Shown here: positions 56,769-64,000 of the stretch, piece after piece
Position numbering within the stretch: the first letter of the stretch is position 1
How the letters are laid out: every line of letters starts with the position of its first letter
Assembly (NCBI RefSeq): GCF_947172395.1
Contig: NC_069094.1
Location: 952,501-1,016,500, forward strand
DNA: 64,000 bases
From: Bicyclus anynana
Lineage: Eukaryota > Arthropoda > Insecta > Lepidoptera > Nymphalidae
Direction: 5' to 3'
Translations under genes and position numbers: made by a program
Notes under the pieces: model-generated
Databases searched by the model: none
What the model was told of the DNA's origin: nothing
Seen by the model: only the letters and a program-made list of their open reading frames with translations

Positions 56769-58099
56769 TCTATACTAATATTATAAAGAGGTAAAGTTTG
56801 TAAGTTTGTAAGTTTGTCACATTTTTTAAATGGGGTAATCTTCGGAACTACTGGTCCGATTTTAAAAATTCTTTCACCAGTAGAATGCTACATTATCGGG
56901 GAGTGCTATAGGCTATATTTTATATTGCTATCATATATATTAGCCGAGTTGTCACAGTTTTAGTCATACAGGTCGGACTGAAAATCCTCTTAAACAGACT
57001 TATTCGCATGCGCTGCCTTAACTATTGTGTATAATTGAAATTAATGTATGGAGGCTTTATGTACCTTTAAAAGTTCTACAAAAAAGTCCGCGACACCATA
57101 TATCTATCTTCTATATATTAGCAGATATAGTACCTTTTGTGTTTTAAAAATTATTAATTTTATATACTTAGGTTTACGTCATTATTTATACAACTAAACT
57201 TTAATCCTTATTAAAATAAATTATTTAATAATCACAAGGATATTATGAAGATAAAATTTGCCCTTTACAGTATGTTAATTACTTACATAGTTTCGGAGAT
57301 AATACAAAATTTCTAAAAAACGCAGAAATTCCGCTATATGACGCCCGGCGCTTTCATTTACGTAGTTCCCGTTCCCGTGTGAATATGAGGATCAAACATA
57401 GCCTATGACACTCGCAAATAACGTAGCTTTCTATTGGTAAAACAATTTTCCAAATCGGTCCAGTAGATCCAGAGATTACCTCCTACAACCACACGAACTT
57501 TACCTCTTTATAATATTAGCATAGAAGTCTCTATTTCTCTTGGTCATACCACCACTCGCGAAGGACTGGACCGATCTTGCTAAGGGTAGGAGTAAGATAG
57601 AGAAGTTACAGGGTAGGGTAGGGTACGGGTAGGGAAGCGTAGGGGTAGTGTAGGGGTAGGGTAGGTTTAGGGCCGGGTTTAGGGTAGTGGTAGGGTAGGG
57701 GTAGAGGTAGGGTAGGTTTAGGGCCGGGTTTAGGGTATTGGTAGGGTAGGGGTAGAGGTAGGGTAGTGATAGGGTAGAGGTACGGGTAGGATAGGGAAGT
57801 GATAGGGTAGGGGTAGGATAGGCTTGAGATAGGGGTACGGGTGGGATAGGGGTAGGAAAGGGATAGGGTACGGGGAGGGTAGGGTAGGATGGGGGTAGGG
57901 TGTAGGTAAGGTAGGGGTAGGGTAGGAGTAGGTTTGTTGGGTAGGGTAAGGGTAGGGGGGGGTAGGAGTAAGGTAGGGTAGGGTAGGGGTATTGTAGATG
58001 TAGGGGTTGGGTAGGGTTGGGGTAGTGGTAGGGTAGGGTAGGGGTAGTAGTAAAGTTGACATCGAAATTTACGCGGACGAAGTCGCGGGCGTCCGCTAG
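56769..58099 (+). mobile_element. Non-autonomous Helitron with minisatellite, copy C (1331 bp, diverged)
   Basis: Same ends as copies A and B (A|TCTATACTAATATTATAAAG ... GTCGCGGGCGTCCGCTAG|T) and the same internal blocks, but with many base changes and a rearranged (GGTAGG)n array at 57575-58055. The reading frame through the array on the minus strand (Pro, Tyr, Thr) is a repeat artefact. Confidence 0.78.
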
Positions 58100-61000
58100 T
58101 AATTCTATATTTTAGGTATACCGTCCCTTGTACAAAGTATACACAATAGTTATAGAATAAAAATCCAAATCACTTACTTAATAATATTATATTTAATTAA
58201 TTAATAATAATTAAACGAATCTGTGTGCCTTCAACATTTTGACAGACCCCGAGAGGTCCGATGTATATATTCGGTTATTGGCGCAGTTTAGCGAGCGTAC
58301 AGTACGGTAACGTCTACACTTTGCGCAGGACTACCATCGTTGTGATGGATTTAAAACAATTTAAAGTACCTTCAACCCGCCTCCAAATTCGTTTTTTTAC
58401 TATTTATAAGCAAATTTCCTGGTGCTGTGTTAAAATAATGTAGAAAATCCTAAAGATAAGTATTCCCATAATAATAACAATAACCTAGTGAGGAGTAATC
58501 AATTTTTTTTACAAAAGAGATAGTTTACCATAAAGCCGGCCTATAATTGGACGAGTGCTTCCGTTACAAAAACTGTACGATTGCTAAACTGCGATAATTA
58601 TAGCACATTATACACTAAAATAAAATTACTATTAAGTAATAATAATAATAATAATCAATATTTACAATTATAGTTCCGAGTACTACGCCCGACGGATTCA
58701 ATCCTTTTTGTAAAATGCAAGCACCGTTCTAATATGACCCTTCTTACTTCGATAACAAGGTTGACAATAAACACACACAGTCTACGTCCGTCCAACTTGT
58801 ACGCAAACATTTCAAAACATCTAAAATTCAATTTTATAATTAAAATAAAGTAAGTAGTGCCAATTCCAAGACTTCAAAAATGTTGCGATTTAGTCTCATA
58901 TACTCAAGAGGCATAATTATCCGCCCACTTTAATATGACGCGAGTATATTAAAGTGGGCGGATAATTGTGCCTCTGAGTATATATAGAACATACTCTAAA
59001 AATACTCTAGGCCTTGAACTATAAGTATACCACATCATATAAATAAAAAAAAATATTAATTCTTAAATCAAGTTGATAACCAAGGATGTAATCACAATTG
59101 GGTTCAAAAAAATGGGGAATTATTATTAATAATATAAAACTATTATTTATCATACAAATTGGATGGACACAGAGTATCGATATCGGCTGGACGGTGTACG
59201 AGAAAATATAAGAACATCGATAACTATCGCTACACTATCACCCCACTGACACAGCGGCCTAACTCTCGGTTTTTAACTTTTGCAATTTATTCGCGGTTTC
59301 AGACAAACCAAGAAAATATTTTGTGATCGCTTTATTTGGCACTAATCTATGTACGCACCCTTCAGTTATAGTGACCTAACGCAAAACATTCTAGTATTCA
59401 TTAAATTATTATTATTAGTCAAATACAATTCGATTTGACTCAAAAAGTACTATTGATGAAGAAATTCTCAATGAAAAATTTTATATTGATATGTCACAAA
59501 TTACTTGTTACAGTTTTAAGATCAGAATCTGACTCTTTTTTTTATTCTTTAAATGATATTTATTTGTTTTAGATCACTACTGACACAGTGGGCGAGGTTA
59601 GGCCCTGTGAAATCGTCTACAATTATTGCCTTTACCGTTAAAGACTGTAATTGTACAGAAATCGATTCAATATACCGTCGACGACCTCAGAGGCCCCGTG
59701 CTACATTCGAGAGACGACATTTATATAAAAACCCACATATTTATATAAAAAACAAAACATTCGCTACTTCAATTATTACAAAAGTAATGGGGATGATGAC
59801 TAGGTTTGAATATATTGATTTTTATGATACATTCGGGTAAATAGGGTCAATATTAACTAATTTATACATAAAAAGCAAAGATTGTCTGGATATTTGCAAA
59901 ATAAATGAGATTATAAAATTTCAAAAACTATTAAATTTTTTTTTATCGTAATTAGATGAAAATTTATACAGTTTTAGCTTCCTTACATTAAATGTGACAT
60001 TTTTTAATATATGAACTATAAAGATAAACGCACAAATAACAAAGATATTAGTAATTTTGTTTGAACGCGCATACAAATCTAACGATCATTACATTGCCTA
60101 TGACGTCATTTTTTCGAGCCATTTTGTATAGGGCGTTTTTCAGGGATCCGCGGCAGCGCCGCAAATCTGACCCTTTAAATCCCTGTATCTCCGAAAGTAA
60201 TGATCGCAGATACCCTGTTCCTTTTACAAAATTGCTTTACTATTAGTATACTCTTAATTTATATACAATTTAAAAAACTGTCATCATCCCTATTGCACTA
60301 TCTTTATTGATACTTTCTAGGTAAAATAGTTCTTCAGCGATACATCGAATAACTAGAAAAAAACATTATATTACTTAGGCCACTTTGATTAGAATATTTA
60401 ATGGAATGGCAATACAAGTATGCCAAATTGTTGAAGTTTTATAAAAGTGCAAAACTACTCTGAAGTTTTAAGAATGTTTGATTTTTTTACAAATATGAAG
60501 CTATGCCACATTTACTTGATACAATATATAAAAAATATATCATTTATAATGCCAATACAAGAATACATTATCAATACCAATTTTATACTTACAAATACGT
60601 ACGAGTATAAAGTGTCTTAAGTTTGACATTGCGAATAACGGCCAAGGTATGGTCCACGAGATTATGATGGTATAAAAATGTTTAACATTATTGAGTCGAT
60701 TAAATATATTGAGATAATATAATGGTTACCATAAACATTCTGTATAACTTAAAAATTAAGAGGAGCAGCAAAACAATAAAAAATTAAATGAAAGCATGTT
60801 TTGTATAGTAAGTTTACATTAGCCGTTATCCAAGCCAAACAATGACGAAATGTTGACAAAAAAATACTATAATACTTATTTACATCCAATTCCCGCGGTT
60901 GACTAAAAATTTTTTCACAGCAAAGTTACATACATTCATATGAAATACTACAAATTTTTGATTGCGTAATAACTGTCTTTTCATCTCACTAGCTCGGAAA

Positions 61001-61943
61001 GACTTTCTTTGTATCTTGAAATGAAAATGCAAAAGTCTACTTTTGACAAAAATTTTTTATTACATAGAGACATAATTCATCTCCACACTTTTAGTTGCCT
61101 TCAGCAAATTTGAATCCTTTGCTACGCTGGGGATTCTTTTTTGAACTACTACCTTCGGATTTTAGAATCCTTCGCTGCACTCTATAATATACGCAGCAAA
61201 GAAACATAAAAAATATTATTCTTTGTTTTTTAAATGAAGGATACACATATAAGAAAAAAATGTTAGTCAAACGCGGAGTCCCACCGTTGTGACACTGCGT
61301 ATCGTTGGCGTCGGTCGGCGTCGGTGTGATGGATCGTCTGGAGCACGCGCCCACGAGGCCGGGCGCGCCAGCCTCGTCCCCGGCGGTGTAGTCGCATGTG
61401 CGCGGTCGCAGTATTACCTGCCGACAACACTGCGTGTTAACCCATTCAATATGGCGACTAAAATCTATTACTAGCCTACGCCTGCGACTTCACCGAAGTC
61501 TGAGGCGCGTTATGATACGAGTACCTCGCAGAGCTACCGTACATTCCAGTCAGCTCACTAATATGAGCCAGCATATATGCGCGTGTAGTTATTTGAGCAT
61601 TACTTCATACCGGAGGTGTGATATATTCCAAGATATTCCCAAAACTAAAAAACGGGTCACAACGTGGACACAGCCGAATATGCAGGTGATACAATACCAA
61701 AAAATAAGTTTAATCCACAGCGAAAGCCGAGCGAAGTCATGGCTGGAGTACACTCACATACTCTGGTAAAATTCCTGGCCGAATGGCAGATATGCGCGCG
61801 GCCGGAGGCTGCACTTAATATCGCACCTTTAGAATCAAAGAACGATCATGCGAAGTCAAAAGTTACGCGCGTATATATTTATGTAATGGCCAGCCGAAGC
61901 CGCTTTGTCACTCTACAACATGGGCGGAGTAGTTACCTGATAT
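58100..61943. other. Gene-poor DNA, possibly long 3' UTR of Moesin
   Basis: No exon with both splice signals and a family match. The 59553-59840 ORF has no recognisable domain. At 60085-60215, CGATCATTAC and GTAATGATCG bracket a segment that could be a small foldback element. Minus-strand poly(A) candidates (TTTATT on the plus strand) are many, so the Moesin transcript end is not fixed. Confidence 0.35.
58898..58985 (+). repeat. Long near-perfect hairpin, candidate small-RNA precursor
   Basis: Arms 58898-58936 and 58946-58984 pair over about 38 bp with a 9-base loop (GACGCGAGT). The arm centre is AGGCATAATTATCCGCCCAC. There is one bulged A and one T/G pair, which is a wobble pair in plus-strand RNA and a mismatch in minus-strand RNA. 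It could be a microRNA-like precursor or a foldback MITE. Confidence 0.7.
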
Positions 61944-63879
61944 CTACATGTTCTCGAACTGGTCGACGCGGCGCTTGGTGTTGCCCTTGCGGATCTCGCG
62001 CAGCGTCTTGTACTTGTCGCGGCCCTGGCGCACGTTCTCGCGGTGGATCTTGTCCATCGCCGTCTCCTTCGTCTCGTCGCGCGACTGCGCCAGGTCTTGC
62101 TTCAGCGCCTGCGAACAGGTTGATAAAATTGTCTTTAAAACTGTTGAAAAATTCAATAAAATAGATCCGATGCATCATTTCTGAATTTCGTCGTTATGAC
62201 TGACGAACGTATTGTATGCCACAACTGCTTAGCGACGAAGCACGACGGACACAAAGTCAGTCGTAACAATGTAACAGAACAACAGGAACTTTGTCCGTTG
62301 TCACACGGGAGCTGACGCTTCCACTCGTTCGGCGCTCGTGTTGTTCTCTCTGAGTAGTCACATTTGAAAAGATCCTAAAATAGCAGAATCATCACATCAT
62401 CATCATCCATTATGCATCCACTGCTGGTTTTAAACTGGTCTTTTAAGCAACGCCAGCCCGCTCTTTATTTTGCATCTTATCAATGCCAGCCATTACACTC
62501 AAGGTGACATTCATGAATCTTCGCTCCCACCCCTCAACTCCTCTCAACGCGCGCTGCAAGCGGCCGCGCGCACCGTCGCGTCGCAGTTTGGGTCATGCCG
62601 CGTTGCAAAAACCAGCTCTTGACTAAGGCCCCGCATGGGTTTGAAACTAGTCGGACGTTGTATCACGTGAGTTTTAACCGTGTTTCATGATAAACAAATG
62701 ATCACCTTGAGCTGGTTGTGCAAGCGCTCGGAGCGCTCGGCGAGCGTGCGCCGCTCCTCCAGCGGGTCCACCAGGTCGTCGGGCCCGCGCGCCAGCTCGC
62801 CGCCGCCCGCCTCCGAGCCGCCCTCCGAGCCGCTGCCCTCCGCCGCGTCGCCGTCCGCGCCCGCGCCGCCCTCGTGCAGGTGGTGGTGCGTGGGCGTGGT
62901 GGCCGCCGCCAGCAGCGCCGCCGCCTCGTCCTGCTTCCTGCAACACCCATTGGTTCATTGACTTTACGAGTCTACATCAAGTTTGGCTTACCACCCTACC
63001 GGCAAAGATGTTCCGGTACGATGCCGAGTAGAAACCGAAAGGGGTGTGGATCATCCTCCTCCTAACAAGTTAGCCCGCTTCCATCTTAGACTGCATCATC
63101 ACATATCATCAAATGAGATTGTAGTCAAGGGCTAACTTGTAAAGAATAAAAAAAAAGAAAGTTTGCCTGACTATCACATCTTCGTACACTTGCCGGCTCT
63201 TCTCAGCAGAACCTGCCTTCAAAACCAATGGTAGTCAACCTTAGCGTTTCAAAAGTAATCGTAAAGTAAGCCTACTTAAAGTAATAAATTAATTTTTATT
63301 TGATTTGACTTTGAAGAGAGATGGTACCGAGTGGAGCTGATGATCAGCAATTATTCACTCAAAATTGCGAAATTCATTACCTCAGACTAGTAAATGAGTT
63401 TCAACACATTTTTTTTTAATGTTTCAATTGGGGAGTCCATAACTGCCAGTAGGCCTTCGATTCACGACAATTATAATACAATAAATAATTTCTCTTTTTT
63501 CTGTTGTTTTCTTTACAAGATTCTTAGACAAGCATTTTTAGGATTCAATGCTAAATCGAAAAAGATTATTTCCACATTGGAATTAATTGATAACATTCGT
63601 TAAGTAATGTAAAATATGTAAGTTTCAATCTAGTAGAACGATAATGAATAATACAATTTTAGAACAATAATGAACAATTTAAGACCCTTTTAAAAACTGT
63701 CAACTAGCCTATTTCTAAAGACTCTTGTAGTGTACTGACCTGCGCGCCTCTTCGACCTCCTCCTGCAGGCGCCTGGTCTCCGAGTCCTTGACCTCGACCT
63801 CCTGCTGTATGCGCGACACCTCCTCCTGCTTGGCGGCGATCTCGTCCTCGAGCTTCTGGCGCTCGGCCGCTTCCATGTT
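61944..63879 (-). CDS. Moe: Moesin (ERM protein), C-terminal three coding exons (partial)
   Basis: Moesin links cortical actin to the plasma membrane. Exons on the minus strand: 63740-63879, 62706-62937, 61944-62108, all GT-AG, joined in frame to about 177 residues. The first is coiled-coil (KLEDEIAAKQEEVSRIQQEV). The second begins KQDEAAALLAAATTPTHHHL, has an acidic Gly/Ser/Ala-rich linker, then LEERRTLAERSERLHNQLK. The third is the actin-binding tail ALKQDLAQSRDETKETAMDK with GRDKYKTLREIRKGNTKRRV and DQFENM. The regulatory Thr of ERM proteins (DKYKTLR), phosphorylated to open the molecule, is present. The FERM domain lies off the right edge. Another donor-like CAG|GTAACT follows the stop, so a different 3' end might exist. 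Confidence 0.95.
62593..62690 (+). repeat. Dispersed repeat, ACTAGTCGGGCA family
   Basis: CCAGCTCTTGACTAAGGCCC, GGTTTGAAACTAGTCGGACG, TTGTATCACGTGAG; related to 15085 and 44885. It lies in the last Moesin intron, next to its donor. Confidence 0.5.
62985..63160 (+). repeat. SINE family B, 5'-truncated
   Basis: Starts TACCACCCTACCGGCAAAGA, has TTCCGGTACGATGCCGAGTA, ends GGGCTAACTTGTAAAGAATA with poly(A). It is in a Moesin intron, antisense. Confidence 0.75.
63620..63712 (+). repeat. Dispersed repeat, family D, 3' end
   Basis: TTTCAATCTAGTAGAACGAT then AACAATTTAAGACCCTTTTA and AACTGTCAACTAGCC match 1189-1255. It lies 27 bp from the Moesin exon at 63740. Confidence 0.55.
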
Positions 63880-64000
63880 CTGTAACGAATACGTGTTGTT
63901 ACGTTTTATTTCAGTCATCGACATAAAACGACACAAAACTTCAAGTGTTAGTCAGATACTAAATTATTCAGGTAAGACAAGTTAGTCATAGTTACGCCTC

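Noticed and set aside
57730..58062. 110-residue Pro/Tyr/Thr-rich ORF on the minus strand
   Set aside because: It is translation of the (CCCTAC)n minisatellite in Helitron copy C, not a protein.
59553..59840. 95-residue ORF
   Set aside because: No family resemblance, mixed base composition, no splice or start context. Left uncalled.
62674..63065. ORFs of 82-115 residues, Arg/Ala/Gly-rich, both strands
   Set aside because: They are out-of-frame shadows of the GC-rich Moesin exon at 62706-62937.

Overview
The window is insect nuclear DNA, almost certainly from a butterfly or moth. Short GC-rich exons sit in long AT-rich introns with GT-AG junctions. The interspersed repeats (tRNA-derived SINEs, small Helitrons ending in CTAG, RTE LINE tails, hAT-like MITEs) are of lepidopteran type, and there is a tandem pair of odorant receptor genes. 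I cannot name the species. There are no bacterial-style operons, no CRISPR array and no convincing true tRNA or rRNA gene.

Layout. 48-3321 (+): last four coding exons of cytoplasmic dynein intermediate chain. 4622-8814: a 4.2 kb LTR element with 1 kb LTRs but no usable polyprotein. 9285-11618 (-): mitochondrial peptide deformylase, head to head with 12617-15368 (+), 3-hydroxyisobutyryl-CoA hydrolase; both are complete by my splice reconstruction. 17523-29633 (-) and 33410-44495 (-): two complete seven-exon odorant receptor paralogues whose intron positions and phases match. The first hosts, inside intron 2, a two-exon 555-residue gene (24177-25954) bounded by an exact 18-bp inverted repeat, which looks like an undescribed or little-described DNA transposon, and a fresh 1.33 kb Helitron. 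The second hosts, inside its intron 2, an intact Ty1/copia element (37914-42953) with LTRs that look identical. 46925-52655 (+): a seven-exon ZAD-C2H2 zinc-finger protein with two exon-scale tandem duplications. 52656-61943: gene-poor DNA with a third copy of the Helitron and a strong hairpin. 61944-63879 (-): the last three coding exons of Moesin, which continues past the right edge.

The host genes do not form a pathway. They are cytoskeleton or motor genes (dynein IC, Moesin), two mitochondrial housekeeping enzymes sharing a promoter region, a putative transcription factor and a chemoreceptor pair. The main biological story is repeat traffic. At least three mobile elements look recently active: the copia element, the Helitron pair at 26304-27637 and 29786-31127, and the LTR pair at 4622-8814. 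There is also recurrent local duplication of exon-sized segments in the HIBCH and zinc-finger genes. All exon boundaries were inferred by eye from splice consensus, reading frame and family similarity; no alignment was run.
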